Assembly (NCBI RefSeq): GCF_030654605.1
Contig: NZ_JAURXB010000258.1
Coordinates: forward strand, 1 to 64,000
DNA: 64,000 nucleotides
Reading direction: 5' to 3'
Source: Bradyrhizobium sp.
GTDB taxonomy: Bacteria > Pseudomonadota > Alphaproteobacteria > Rhizobiales > Xanthobacteraceae
In this document: piece by piece, positions 47,256 to 56,401 of the stretch
How the letters are laid out: each line of letters opens with the position of its first letter
Position numbering within the stretch: position 1 is the stretch's first letter
Made by a program: the position numbers and the translations under genes
Notes under the pieces: generated by a model
Databases searched by the model: none
The model's input: the letters and a program-made list of their open reading frames with translations, nothing else
Told to the model about the DNA's origin: nothing

Positions 47256-47289
47256 CGTGGCACGCGAAAAGCGTGGCCGCGTCTTTTTT
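47256..47289 (+). terminator. Terminator-like hairpin in the csp leader (possible attenuator)
   Basis: Arms cgtggcacgc (47256-47265) and gcgtggccgcg (47271-47281) pair around a gaaaa loop with one bulge, followed by tctttttta. It points toward the csp gene, 24 bp before its ATG. There is no rightward gene upstream for it to terminate. Confidence 0.55.
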
Positions 47290-47312
47290 ATGTCTAGAGC
47301 AGGAGACAGGCG

Positions 47313-47516
47313 ATGCAGAAAGGCACCGTCAAGTGGTTCAACCCGACCAAGGGTTATGGGTTCATCAAGCCGAATGCCGGCGATAAGGACGTGTTCGTCC
47401 ATATCTCGGCGGTCGAGCGCGCCGGGCTCTCAACCCTCAACGAAAATCAGGTTGTCGAATATGACCTCGTGGAAAATCGCGGCAAGAGCTCCGCGGAAAA
47501 CCTGAAGGTCTCATAG
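47313..47516 (+). CDS. Cold-shock protein (CspA family)
   Basis: 67 residues, a single cold-shock domain with both nucleic-acid-binding motifs: KGYGFIKP (RNP1) and DVFVHISAV (RNP2). Binds single-stranded RNA/DNA and melts mRNA structure. Start ATG 47313 follows AGGAGACAGGCG. A terminator-like hairpin precedes it and a clean terminator follows, giving a short monocistronic unit. The paralogue number in the genome is unknown from here. Confidence 0.97.
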   Translation: MQKGTVKWFNPTKGYGFIKPNAGDKDVFVHISAVERAGLSTLNENQVVEYDLVENRGKSSAENLKVS

Positions 47517-47551
47517 ACTTCGTCACGATCTGCGCAAGCAATCATGATGCA

Positions 47552-47580
47552 CCCCCGGCTCGCGCCGGGGGATTTTATTT
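47552..47580 (+). terminator. Rho-independent terminator of csp
   Basis: Perfect 8-bp GC stem cccccggc (47552-47559) / gccggggg (47564-47571) with a tcgc loop, followed by attttattt. Confidence 0.9.
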
Positions 47581-47596
47581 GCCGCTCGAAGACGTT

Positions 47597-48526
47597 TCAG
47601 CCTGCGAGCATCCGGCGCTCGCGCGCCCGGATCAGGCCGACCACCGTGTCGTTGACCGGCGTTGCCACCCCGAGCGGCTTGCCGAGCCGCGGGATCGCGC
47701 CATTGATGGCATCCACCTCGCAGCGGCGGCCCGCATTGTAGTCCAGCAGCATCGACGGCCGCGCGTCGGGAATCTTGCCGCCGAGCTTCTTGATGTGCTC
47801 GATGGGATCGCCGACGTCGAGCCGGACACTGGAAGCTTTTGCTACGGCGACCGCCTCCTCGGCGCAGCCACGCGCCACGCTCCAGGCGTCGGCGTCGTCG
47901 AGGATTTGCCCGATGGTCAGTCCGGTGATGCAGGAGCTACCGGAAAACGCGACATTCATGATCAGCTTTTCCCAGACCATCTGCTTGATGTCGTCGAACA
48001 GCGCGACCTTGAAGCCGGCCGACTCCCAGATTTTTCCCGAGGCTTGCAGCAGCTGTTTCGGCAAGCCGGCAAAGGCGCCGAAGCGGATCATCTCCATGCC
48101 GTTGTGGTGGGCATGGCCGGGTGCCCGTATCGACGCCCCGAATCCCCCGACCACGCCGACGGCGATACGATCGGCGCCGAGGATAGGCGCGGCGATCTCC
48201 GGCGAACCCAGACCGTTCTGTATGGTTTGCACGATCGTCTCTGGACCCAGCAACGGAAGACAGGACCGCGCCGCCGCCTCCACGTCGAAGGCCTTGGTGG
48301 CGATGATGACGAGGTCGCACGGCCCGATACCGTCGGTCGTTGTCGAGGCATGAATCGGCACTGTGCGGTCGCCGCTGGCGCCCTCACAGCGCAGGCCTTT
48401 GGAGGCCATCGCCTCGGCGTGATCGGGCCACAGCGTGACGGCGTGGACCTCATGGCCTGCATCGACCATCAGCGCGGCATAGACCGATCCCATGGCGCCA
48501 CAGCCGACTATCGCGATCTTTGCCAT
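47597..48526 (-). CDS. 2-dehydropantoate 2-reductase family protein (ApbA/PanE)
   Basis: 309 residues. N-terminal NADPH-binding Rossmann domain (KIAIVGCGAMGSVYAALM) and a C-terminal helical domain with the family Lys (VWEKLIMNVAFSG) and a late SMLLDYNAGRRCEVDAING. Would reduce ketopantoate to pantoate for coenzyme A synthesis, although many paralogues act on other keto acids, and no pan genes are adjacent. Start ATG 48526; the upstream in-frame region is a 15-bp repeat and not part of the protein. Confidence 0.88.
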   Translation of the reverse strand: MAKIAIVGCGAMGSVYAALMVDAGHEVHAVTLWPDHAEAMASKGLRCEGASGDRTVPIHASTTTDGIGPCDLVIIATKAFDVEAAARSCLPLLGPETIVQTIQNGLGSPEIAAPILGADRIAVGVVGGFGASIRAPGHAHHNGMEMIRFGAFAGLPKQLLQASGKIWESAGFKVALFDDIKQMVWEKLIMNVAFSGSSCITGLTIGQILDDADAWSVARGCAEEAVAVAKASSVRLDVGDPIEHIKKLGGKIPDARPSMLLDYNAGRRCEVDAINGAIPRLGKPLGVATPVNDTVVGLIRARERRMLAG

Positions 48527-48535
48527 CTCTGCTTT

Positions 48536-48600
48536 CCCTTCAAGCCCAAGCCTTTCAAGCTGAAGCCTTTCAAGCTGAGGCCTTTCAAACTGAAGCCTTG
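48536..48600. repeat. 15-bp tandem repeat spanning the gst stop codon
   Basis: Four adjoining units of the form cctttcaagctgaag (the first and third slightly changed), from about 48536 to 48595, plus a partial fifth. The GST stop codon (48585-48587) falls inside it, and all of the space before the next gene is repeat. Confidence 0.88.
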
Positions 48601-49316
48601 CAGCCGGCGATGTCGCCGAGCTCCGGATAGAATCGCGCGGCCATCCGACCGACATAACGCCTCAGATTGTCGTGGCTCGCGGCCGCCTGCTGCAGCGGCG
48701 ACTCGAATAACGGGCACATCGAACTGATGACGAACGCAAAAATGGTGGCGTCCGCTCCGGTCGGCTCATTGCCCATGAAGAACGGCTTGCTTCCGAGGTA
48801 GTCGGCGATGGCCTGCAGCGAACGCGATCCCAGTTCGGCGATCTCCGTCGCGCTGTGCCGTCCCATGCCGTGGCCGTGCAGGGATTTCTTGACCTTGCGC
48901 CGGACGATCGCGACGACCAGCGGACGGATGATCGCGGGCGCGGCCTTGAAGAACTCCCGCGGCCCCCTCTGGAAGTTGGCGTCATCCATCCAGCGGGCAT
49001 GGACCATGGCCCAGTACAGGTTGTCTTCGGTCATCTTCTCGAATGCCCAGGCGATCGCGCGTTGCTCGCTCGTCAGGCCCTGGTCGAAATCGACCTTGTA
49101 CTTCTTTTCGAGGTGCCAGCGGATCAGGGTGGAATCGCCGAGCAATTCGCCGTCATCGTCGATATAGGGAATCTTGCCCTTGGGTGCCTTTGAGAAACTC
49201 ATCGGCGCTTTCTGAAACGGCAGCTTCGAAATCCGCAACAGGGTTTCGGCTTTGGTGACGAAAGGGCTGGCGTCGGGAAGTCCGAAATTGGGACCGGAAC
49301 CGAACAAGGTAATCAT
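48585..49316 (-). CDS. Glutathione S-transferase family protein
   Basis: 243 residues. N-terminal thioredoxin-like domain (MITLFGSGPNFGLPDASPF at the active site region, then KGKIPYIDDDGELLGDSTLI, the glutathione-contact strand) and an all-helical C-terminal domain (AIADYLGSKPFFMGNEPTGAD). Start ATG 49316. The last few codons and the stop lie in a 15-bp tandem repeat, so the true C-terminus may have been changed by repeat growth. Confidence 0.88.
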   Translation of the reverse strand: MITLFGSGPNFGLPDASPFVTKAETLLRISKLPFQKAPMSFSKAPKGKIPYIDDDGELLGDSTLIRWHLEKKYKVDFDQGLTSEQRAIAWAFEKMTEDNLYWAMVHARWMDDANFQRGPREFFKAAPAIIRPLVVAIVRRKVKKSLHGHGMGRHSATEIAELGSRSLQAIADYLGSKPFFMGNEPTGADATIFAFVISSMCPLFESPLQQAAASHDNLRRYVGRMAARFYPELGDIAGCKASV

Positions 49317-49374
49317 GGGAGCTCCCGATATCGGCGGCACAAAGCAATGAACTCGTAGCACCGGAGGTGCTGAA

Positions 49375-50028
49375 TTATCCAGCCGTGGGCGAAATCAGCG
49401 TACCGTCGGGGTCCGCGTTTGCCGACGTCTTGCAGATGTCGCCTTCGAGGCGCGCCCGGCCGCTGGCGAGCAGCCGCAGCGCATCGGGATAGATGCGGTG
49501 TTCGATTGCGAGAATTCGCGCCGCCAGCGTCTCCGCGGTGTCGTCGTCCGCCACCGCAACCGCCCCCTGCATCACGATCGGGCCGGCATCGGTTTCCGGA
49601 ATGACGAAATGCACGGTGGCGCCGGAAATCTTCACGCCGGCGCGCAGCGCCTGGCCGTGCGGATCGAGGCCCGGGAACGACGGCAGCAGCGAAGGATGGA
49701 TATTGAGCATCCGGCCATGCCAGCGCTGCACGAATTCGGCCGTGAACAGCCGCATGAAACCGCCAAGGCAAATCAGTTCGACGCGGTGCTGGTCCAGCGC
49801 CGCCTGCAGCACCGCCTCGAACGCCGCGCGGTCCTTGCCGAACGGCTTGCTTACGATCGTAACGGTCGGAATGCCGCCGGCCTTCGCCCGTTCGAGCCCG
49901 CCGGCGTCGGCGCGGTTGGAAATCACCACCGCGATCTCGGCAGGAAAATCCTCTGCCCGGGCAGCTTCGATCAAGGCGGCCATGTTCGACCCGCGCCCGG
50001 AAATCAGGATGGCGACCCGGCGCTTCAT
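49375..50028 (-). CDS. purN: Phosphoribosylglycinamide formyltransferase
   Basis: 217 residues. Third step of purine synthesis: transfers formyl from 10-formyl-THF to GAR. Motifs are ISGRGSNMAALI (phosphate loop), LICLGGFMRLFTAEFV and the active-site NIHPSLLPSFPGLDPHGQAL with catalytic Asn/His, and later GATVHFVIPETDAGPIV. Start ATG 50028. It directly follows purM on the same strand, 19 bp apart, as in many bacteria. Confidence 0.96.
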   Translation of the reverse strand: MKRRVAILISGRGSNMAALIEAARAEDFPAEIAVVISNRADAGGLERAKAGGIPTVTIVSKPFGKDRAAFEAVLQAALDQHRVELICLGGFMRLFTAEFVQRWHGRMLNIHPSLLPSFPGLDPHGQALRAGVKISGATVHFVIPETDAGPIVMQGAVAVADDDTAETLAARILAIEHRIYPDALRLLASGRARLEGDICKTSANADPDGTLISPTAG

Positions 50029-50031
50029 GAC

Positions 50032-50061
50032 CTTACCATGCAAGATCTTACCATGAGAGAT
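50032..50061. repeat. 15-bp tandem duplication in the purM-purN junction
   Basis: cttaccatgcaagat (50032-50046) is followed by cttaccatgagagat (50047-50061), 13 of 15 identical. On the gene strand one copy carries the purM stop (TGG-TAA) and the other supplies the GGTAAGG that serves as the purN ribosome site. Confidence 0.85.
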
Positions 50062-51121
50062 CGAGGTGACCATTATAGACCACGCGATGTTCGCCCTCGG
50101 CCGGGATCACCTCGCCGAGCAGCGCCACGCCCTCGCCGGCTTCGGTGAGAATGGCGGTGACTTCCTCTGTCGCGTCGGGCCTGACGATGGCGATCATGCC
50201 GATGCCGCAGTTGAAGGTGCGCAGCAGTTCGAGTTCGGCGATGCCGCCCTGCTGCGCCAGCCACTTGAACACCGGCAGCACCGGCAGGCGCGCCAGATCG
50301 ATGCCGACACCGAGATGTTTCGGCAGCACGCGGGGAATATTGTCGGTGAAGCCGCCGCCGGTGATGTGGGCGAGGCCCTTGACCGCGCCGGTTTCGCGAA
50401 TCGCGCGCAGGCAGGACCGGACATAGAGCCGGGTCGGCGTCAGCAGCGCGCCGCCCAGCGTCATGACCGGCGAAAACGGCGCCTGCGCCTCGAATCCGAG
50501 GCCCGACAGCTCGACGATCTTGCGGACCAGGGAAAACCCGTTGGAATGCACCCCCGACGAGGCGAGCCCGATCACGGCGTCGCCGGCCGCGATATCGCCC
50601 CGCGGCAGCAGCGTGCCCCGTTCGGCGGCACCGACTGCAAAACCGGCCAGATCGTAGTCGCCATCCTTGTAGAGCCCCGGCATTTCCGCGGTCTCGCCGC
50701 CGATCAGGGCGCAGCCGGACTCCCGGCAACCTTCGGCGATGCCGGCCACGATCGAAGCGGTGGCCTCGGGGTCGAGCTTGCCGCAGGCGAAATAGTCGAG
50801 AAAGAACAGCGGTTCGGCGCCCTGGACCACGAGGTCGTTGACCGACATCGCCACCAGATCGACGCCGATACCGCCATGCAGGCCGGTCTCGATGGCGATT
50901 TTGACCTTGGTGCCGACGCCGTCAGTGGCGGCCACCAGGACCGGATCCTTGAAGCCCGCGGCCTTGAGATCGAACAAGCCGCCGAACCCGCCGATTTCGG
51001 CGTCGGCGCCCGCCCTGGCGGTGGCGCGAACCATCGGCTTGATCAGATCGACCAGGCGATTGCCCGCATCGATGTCGACGCCCGAATCCGCGTAAGTGAG
51101 CCCGTTTTTGCGGTCGATCAT
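50048..51121 (-). CDS. purM: Phosphoribosylformylglycinamidine cyclo-ligase (AIR synthetase)
   Basis: 357 residues. Fifth step of purine synthesis, closing the imidazole ring with ATP. Conserved [55 protein letters not shown] and [16 protein letters not shown]. Start ATG 51121. Upstream partner of purN; divergent from the CDP-alcohol phosphotransferase gene. Confidence 0.96.
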   Translation of the reverse strand: MIDRKNGLTYADSGVDIDAGNRLVDLIKPMVRATARAGADAEIGGFGGLFDLKAAGFKDPVLVAATDGVGTKVKIAIETGLHGGIGVDLVAMSVNDLVVQGAEPLFFLDYFACGKLDPEATASIVAGIAEGCRESGCALIGGETAEMPGLYKDGDYDLAGFAVGAAERGTLLPRGDIAAGDAVIGLASSGVHSNGFSLVRKIVELSGLGFEAQAPFSPVMTLGGALLTPTRLYVRSCLRAIRETGAVKGLAHITGGGFTDNIPRVLPKHLGVGIDLARLPVLPVFKWLAQQGGIAELELLRTFNCGIGMIAIVRPDATEEVTAILTEAGEGVALLGEVIPAEGEHRVVYNGHLDLSW

Positions 51122-51279
51122 GGCCTAATCCAGATGAAGGCGGCTGGTTACGTCGGATTCCGTCATCGTGCAATGGCTCGCAAGCGGCCTCCGGGTGTAC
51201 TATGTAGACAGCAACCGGTCTGGGCTGCCAAGGGCTGGATCATTTGCGAAATCAGGCCGGTAGCCGGGAAGCGACCGAG

Positions 51280-51822
51280 TTGAGTATTCCGAACATCATT
51301 ACGCTGGGCCGCATCCTCCTGGTGCCGGTCATCGTCTGGGCGATTGCGTCGAACCAGATGGCGATCGCCTTTGCGATCTTCATCGTTGCGGGCGTCAGCG
51401 ACGCCATCGATGGTTTCCTGGCCAAGCGCTTCAACATGGCGAGCGAACTCGGCGCCCTGCTCGATCCGCTGGCCGACAAGGCCCTGCTGGTCTCGATCTA
51501 CATCGCGCTTGGAACCTGGGGCGCGGTACCGGGCTGGATCGTCATCCTCGTGGTCTCGCGCGATATCATGATCGTCGCCGCCGTGATCGTGTCATGGTTG
51601 GTCGGCAAGCCGATCCCGATGAAACCGTTGATGGTGTCGAAGCTCAATACGGTGATGCAGGTGGCGTTCGCGGCACTGGTGCTTGGCTCGCTGGGTTTCG
51701 GCTTCAATCCGACCCCCTACGATCTGATCCTGATGGGTTTCGTCACGGTCTTTACACTGGTTTCCGTATCGCTCTATCTCGTGGAGTGGGTGCGACACAT
51801 GAGTACCGTCGAAATAACCTAG
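51280..51822 (+). CDS. CDP-alcohol phosphatidyltransferase (PgsA-like)
   Basis: 180 residues with about five membrane helices and the family motif D-x2-DG-x2-A-x-R … G-x3-D-x3-D (DAIDGFLAKRFNM … GALLDPLADK). The central Arg after Ala is Lys here, with Arg next to it. It should condense CDP-diacylglycerol with glycerol-3-phosphate or another alcohol to build membrane lipid. TTG start at 51280 gives an N-terminus (SIPNIITLGRILLVP) like PgsA; TTG 51244 is an alternative. hdaA begins 10 bp downstream, suggesting an operon. Confidence 0.88.
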   Translation: MSIPNIITLGRILLVPVIVWAIASNQMAIAFAIFIVAGVSDAIDGFLAKRFNMASELGALLDPLADKALLVSIYIALGTWGAVPGWIVILVVSRDIMIVAAVIVSWLVGKPIPMKPLMVSKLNTVMQVAFAALVLGSLGFGFNPTPYDLILMGFVTVFTLVSVSLYLVEWVRHMSTVEIT

Positions 51823-51832
51823 AGAGATTTGC

Positions 51833-52507
51833 GTGGCCGCCCGCGTTCCCCGCCAGCTTGCATTCGCGCTGCCGCACGCCGAGAGCCTGACGCGCGACAA
51901 TTTTCTCGAAGGTCCGGCCAATGAAGCGGGCCTGGCGCTGATCGACAGCTGGCCGGAATGGCCCAACCGCGTGATGCTGCTGGTGGGCCCGGAGGGCTGC
52001 GGCAAGAGCCACCTCGCCGCGATCTGGGCAGAGCAAGCCGGCGCACGCTCGATTTCGGCGCATGCGCTGACCGCGGCCGCCGTCCCCGGCGCGCTGGCGA
52101 CGGGGGCGCTGGTGGTCGAAGATCTGAGGCCCGGGGATGTCGACGAACGGGCCTTGTTCCACCTGATGAATCTGGCGCGCGAGGAAGAGGCGTTCGTGCT
52201 GATCACCGCGCGCGACCCACCGTCGGCATTCGAGGTCGAATTGCGCGATCTGCGCTCGCGTCTGCGCGCGGTTCCGGCGGTGACGTTGCTGCCACCCGAC
52301 GACCAGCTGTTTCGCGCCTTGATCGTCAAATCCTGCGCGGACCGGCAGCTCACGATCGACGAGACCGTGGTGAGCTATCTCGCCTCCCGGATCGAGCGGT
52401 CCTATGCGGCCGTGCGTCAGACTGTCGAACTGCTGGACACCGAAGCCCTGCGGCTGGGCCGCCCGGTGACGCGGGCGCTGGCGGCGGAATTGTTCCGCAA
52501 CGCCTGA
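51833..52507 (+). CDS. hdaA: DnaA-related replication regulator HdaA
   Basis: 224 residues, a DnaA-like AAA protein without the DNA-binding domain: Walker A GPEGCGKSHLA, a Walker B-like LVVEDLRPG, and an Arg-rich lid region (DLRSRLRAVPAV, then a C-terminal helix bundle). In Caulobacter HdaA inactivates DnaA with the beta clamp after initiation. The N-terminal QLAFALPH resembles the clamp-binding motif of Hda. GTG start 51833. The stop codon is the start of a 12-bp tandem repeat. Confidence 0.9.
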   Translation: MAARVPRQLAFALPHAESLTRDNFLEGPANEAGLALIDSWPEWPNRVMLLVGPEGCGKSHLAAIWAEQAGARSISAHALTAAAVPGALATGALVVEDLRPGDVDERALFHLMNLAREEEAFVLITARDPPSAFEVELRDLRSRLRAVPAVTLLPPDDQLFRALIVKSCADRQLTIDETVVSYLASRIERSYAAVRQTVELLDTEALRLGRPVTRALAAELFRNA

Positions 52508-52538
52508 TCCCTTGCCTGATCCCTTGCCTGATCCTCTG
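52503..52538 (+). repeat. 12-bp tandem repeat at the hdaA stop codon
   Basis: Two exact units cctgatcccttg and a third, cctgatcctctg. Each contains TGA; the first supplies the hdaA stop. Confidence 0.88.
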
Positions 52539-52679
52539 GACGACTCCTGAGACCCTGCGCCACCTTGACGGCGCCGAGGCTGGGAACATCAATGTCATTG
52601 AAACGTCATCGCGATAACACATGCTTTGCCGCGCATTTGCCGGGAATGGCGCAAGCATTGCGCAGGATAGGACCGAACC

Positions 52680-54881
52680 TTGATTGAATCCGCACAAGCC
52701 GTTGTTATTAAAGAGAAAGAGGCTGAGCCCGAAGCCGGGCCGGCAATGGCTTCCAGCCCCGAACGCTTCATCAATCGCGAGCTCTCCTGGCTGAACTTCA
52801 ACCGCCGGGTCCTGGAGGAATCGGTCAATCCCGGCCATCCCGCGCTGGAGCGGGTGCGATTCCTGTCGATTTCAGCCAATAACCTTGATGAATTCTTCAT
52901 GGTCCGCGTCGCCGGCATCAAGGCCCAGGTGCGCGAGGGCATCACCGAGCGCAGTCCCGACGGCCTGACCCCGTCCGAGCAGCTGGTCCAGATCAACGAG
53001 ACGGTTTCCCGGCTGGCGGGCGATCAGCAGGCGATCTGGCGCGACTTGCGCGGCATTCTGGCCGAGGTCGGCATCGTTCTGGTCGACGGTCGCGACGTCA
53101 CCAAAACAGAGCGGGCCTGGATCGAGGATCATTTCCTCCACAACATTTTCCCGCTGCTGACGCCGCTCGCGATCGACCCGGCGCATCCCTTCCCGTTCAT
53201 CCCGAGTCTCGGATTTACCGTTGCGCTGCAACTGGCGCGGGTCTCCGACGGCAAGCCGATGAATGCGCTGATCCGCATGCCCGGCAAGATCGATCGCTTC
53301 ATCCGGATGCCCGCGGGCAAGGATGGCGCGATGCGGCTGATCACGCTGGAGCAAGCCACCGGCCTGTTCATCGGCCGGCTGTTTCCCGGCTACACCGTCA
53401 AGGGCCAGGGCGCCTTCCGAATCATCCGCGATTCCGAACTCGAAATCGAGGAAGAGGCGGAAGATCTGGTTCGGCTGTTCGAAACCGCGCTGAAACGCCG
53501 GCGCCGAGGATCGGTGATCCGGCTCGAGATCGAAGCCAAGATGCCGGAAGAGCTGCGCGCCTTCGTGCAGCGCGCACTCTCCACCGCCGATGACGAGGTC
53601 TTGCTGGTCGACGGCGTGCTGGCGATGAACGAGCTGTCGCAACTGACAAGGCTCGACCGGCCCGATCTCGAATTCGCACCCTACGTCCCGCGCCATCCCG
53701 AACGCGTGCGCGATCACGGCGGCGACATTTTCGCGGCGATCCGGAAGAAGGACCTCATCGTTCACCACCCTTACGAATCCTTCGACGTCGTCGTCCAGTT
53801 CCTGCAGCAGGCGGCCCGCGACCCCGACGTCGTCGCGATCAAGCAGACGCTCTATCGCACCTCGAACAACTCGCCGATCGTGCGGGCGCTGGTGGAGGCT
53901 GCAGAGGCCGGAAAAACGGTGACCGCGCTGGTGGAACTCAAGGCGCGGTTCGACGAGGAAGCCAATATCCGCTGGGCGCGCGATCTCGAGCGCGCCGGCG
54001 TACAGGTGGTGTACGGATTCATCGAGCTGAAAACCCACGCCAAGCTGTCGCTGGTCGTGCGACGCGAGGGCGGCAGCCTCACCACCTATGTCCACACCGG
54101 CACCGGCAACTATCATCCGGTCACCGCCCGCATCTATACGGATCTCTCCTACTTCACGTCCGACCCGATCATCGGGCGTGACGCCGCGCGGGTGTTCAAC
54201 TACATCACCGGCTATGCGGAGCCGATCGACATCGAAAAGATGGCGGTGTCGCCGCTGACCTTGCGCGAGCGCATGCTCGAACATATCCGCGGCGAGACCA
54301 ACTTCGCCCGTCACGGCAAGCCGGGAGCCATCTGGCTGAAGATGAATTCGCTGGTCGACCCCGACATCATCGACGCGCTTTATGAAGCGTCGCAGGCCGG
54401 CGTCTCGATCGAGCTGATCGTGCGCGGAATTTGCTGCCTGCGGCCCGGCATTCCCGGGTTTTCGGAGAACATCCGCGTCAAGTCGATCATCGGCCGCTTC
54501 CTCGAGCATGGCCGAATCTACTGCTTCGGGATGGGACAGGGCCTGCCCAGCGCAAAAGCTACTGTGTATATCTCCTCCGCCGACATGATGCCGCGCAACC
54601 TCGATCGCCGTGTCGAGATCCTCTGTCCGCTGCAAAATCCCACGGTGCATCAGCAGGTTCTCGAACAAATCATGGTCGCGAACCTGAAGGATACCGAGCA
54701 GAGCTGGCAGTTGTTGCCGGATGGATCGTCAACGCGTATGAAGGCCGCGAAGGGCGAGGAGCCCTTCAATCTGCACGATTACTTCATGACGAATCCGAGT
54801 CTGTCTGGCCGTGGAAAGTCTCTCAAGGAATCTTCGCCGCGCCGCCTCACGCGCCGTTCCGAGCGTCATCAGTCGCCCTGA
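52680..54881 (+). CDS. ppk: Polyphosphate kinase
   Basis: 733 residues from TTG 52680; an ATG at 52746 gives a shorter form starting just before the conserved [23 protein letters not shown]1 reversibly makes polyphosphate from ATP. N and head domains are followed by two PLD-like catalytic domains; the family's phosphorylated His lies in the [14 protein letters not shown] block, and [17 protein letters not shown] and [14 protein letters not shown] are also typical. Followed 9 bp later by ppx: making and breaking polyphosphate in one operon. Confidence 0.96.
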   Translation: MIESAQAVVIKEKEAEPEAGPAMASSPERFINRELSWLNFNRRVLEESVNPGHPALERVRFLSISANNLDEFFMVRVAGIKAQVREGITERSPDGLTPSEQLVQINETVSRLAGDQQAIWRDLRGILAEVGIVLVDGRDVTKTERAWIEDHFLHNIFPLLTPLAIDPAHPFPFIPSLGFTVALQLARVSDGKPMNALIRMPGKIDRFIRMPAGKDGAMRLITLEQATGLFIGRLFPGYTVKGQGAFRIIRDSELEIEEEAEDLVRLFETALKRRRRGSVIRLEIEAKMPEELRAFVQRALSTADDEVLLVDGVLAMNELSQLTRLDRPDLEFAPYVPRHPERVRDHGGDIFAAIRKKDLIVHHPYESFDVVVQFLQQAARDPDVVAIKQTLYRTSNNSPIVRALVEAAEAGKTVTALVELKARFDEEANIRWARDLERAGVQVVYGFIELKTHAKLSLVVRREGGSLTTYVHTGTGNYHPVTARIYTDLSYFTSDPIIGRDAARVFNYITGYAEPIDIEKMAVSPLTLRERMLEHIRGETNFARHGKPGAIWLKMNSLVDPDIIDALYEASQAGVSIELIVRGICCLRPGIPGFSENIRVKSIIGRFLEHGRIYCFGMGQGLPSAKATVYISSADMMPRNLDRRVEILCPLQNPTVHQQVLEQIMVANLKDTEQSWQLLPDGSSTRMKAAKGEEPFNLHDYFMTNPSLSGRGKSLKESSPRRLTRRSERHQSP

Positions 54882-54890
54882 GGGGGCGAC

Positions 54891-56396
54891 GTGGTGAAGC
54901 GGCCGCGCAAACGCGCATCCAGCGTCGCGGTCATCGACATCGGCTCGAATTCGGTGCGCCTCGTCGTCTATCAAAAGATGGCGCGCAGCCTGATCACCAT
55001 ATTCAACGAGAAGGCGCTGTGCGGCCTCGGCCGCGAGGTCCAGAGCACCGGGCTGCTGGCGCCGGATGCCGTCGCCAGGGCGCTGACCGCGCTGCGGCGG
55101 TTTCGCGCGCTGTGCCGGGTGATGAAGGTCGGCCGCGTCCACGCGATCGCCACCGCTGCCTGCCGCGACGCCAGCAACGGCCCCGACTTCATCGCCAAGG
55201 CCGAACGCATCTGCGGCTGTCGGATCGAGATCCTGACCGGTCCCCGCGAGGCTTATCTGTCGGCGCTGGGCGTGGTTTCCGGCATTCACAAGCCGAATGG
55301 CATTGTCGGCGATCTCGGCGGCGGTTCGCTGGAACTGATCGACGTGCATGGCAACCGGGTTCGCCGCGGCGTGACGCTGCCGCTCGGCAGCCTGGCGTTG
55401 CAGGACGTTTCGCAGAAATCGGTGAAGCGCGCCGAGCGCATCGTCAAAGCAGATCTTGCCGGCGTCGCCCAGCTCAAGGCAGGCAGCGGCCGCACCTTCT
55501 ATGCGGTCGGCGGAACGTGGCGGGCGCTGGCCCGCATCCACATCATCCAGAGCGGTTATCCGTTGCGGGTCATGCATGGATATTCGGTCCCGGCGGCGGA
55601 TGCGCTCGATTTCGCGCAGCGGCTGCGCCGCCTGGCGGCGGCCGACATGCTGGCCGATATCGAAGCTATCGCCGACGCCCGCCGGCCGTTGCTGGCCTAT
55701 GCCGCCCTCGTGCTCGAACACATCATTCACGTCGCCAAACCGAAGACCATCGTATTCTCGACCTTCGGCGTGCGCGAAGGCCTGCTGTACGCGAAGCTGC
55801 CGCAAGCCGAGCGCTCCAAGGATGGCTTGATCTGCGCCGCGCAGTCGCTGAACGAACTGCTGTCGCGCTCCACCCGGCACGCCCAGGAACTGATCGGATG
55901 GACCGATCGCCTGGTGCGGGTCATCCGGCTGAAGGAAACCGAAGAGGATCGGCGCCTTCGTCATACCGCCTGCCTGTTGTCGGATATTGGTTGGCGGGTG
56001 CATCCCGACTATCGCGGCGAGCAGACGCTCAATCTCATTACCAACGGCAATTTCGGCTCGATCAGCCATCAGGGCCGGGCTTTCGTCGCGCTGTCGGTAT
56101 TCTATCGCTACGCCGGCCTGAGCGAACAGAATGAACCACCCGCGATCATTCAGCAGCTGGTGCCGCCGGCCATGGTCGAGCGCGCGCGGCTGCTCGGCGC
56201 AGCCTTTCGCGTCGCCCATCTGATATCGGCGGCACGGCCCGGCGTCTTGCCGCTGACCCACTTCCGAAGCCAGGGCCGCAAGCTGATGCTGGTGTTCGAA
56301 CACAGGATGGTCGACCTAGTCGCCGATCGCGTCGGCAGCCGGTTCAAGCAACTGGCGCGGCTGGTCGGCCGCGCCGGCTCGATCGTGCGGCGCTAG
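54891..56396 (+). CDS. ppx: Exopolyphosphatase (Ppx/GppA family)
   Basis: 501 residues from GTG 54891 (next codon is also GTG). Two actin-like ATPase domains (VAVIDIGSNSVRLVVYQ; GDLGGGSLELIDV) at about 10-310, then a C-terminal HD-like helical region (HTACLLSDIGWRVHPDYRGEQ). Releases phosphate from polyphosphate ends or from pppGpp. Tight spacing after ppk supports co-expression. Confidence 0.95.
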   Translation: MVKRPRKRASSVAVIDIGSNSVRLVVYQKMARSLITIFNEKALCGLGREVQSTGLLAPDAVARALTALRRFRALCRVMKVGRVHAIATAACRDASNGPDFIAKAERICGCRIEILTGPREAYLSALGVVSGIHKPNGIVGDLGGGSLELIDVHGNRVRRGVTLPLGSLALQDVSQKSVKRAERIVKADLAGVAQLKAGSGRTFYAVGGTWRALARIHIIQSGYPLRVMHGYSVPAADALDFAQRLRRLAAADMLADIEAIADARRPLLAYAALVLEHIIHVAKPKTIVFSTFGVREGLLYAKLPQAERSKDGLICAAQSLNELLSRSTRHAQELIGWTDRLVRVIRLKETEEDRRLRHTACLLSDIGWRVHPDYRGEQTLNLITNGNFGSISHQGRAFVALSVFYRYAGLSEQNEPPAIIQQLVPPAMVERARLLGAAFRVAHLISAARPGVLPLTHFRSQGRKLMLVFEHRMVDLVADRVGSRFKQLARLVGRAGSIVRR

Positions 56397-56401
56397 CGGC
56401 C

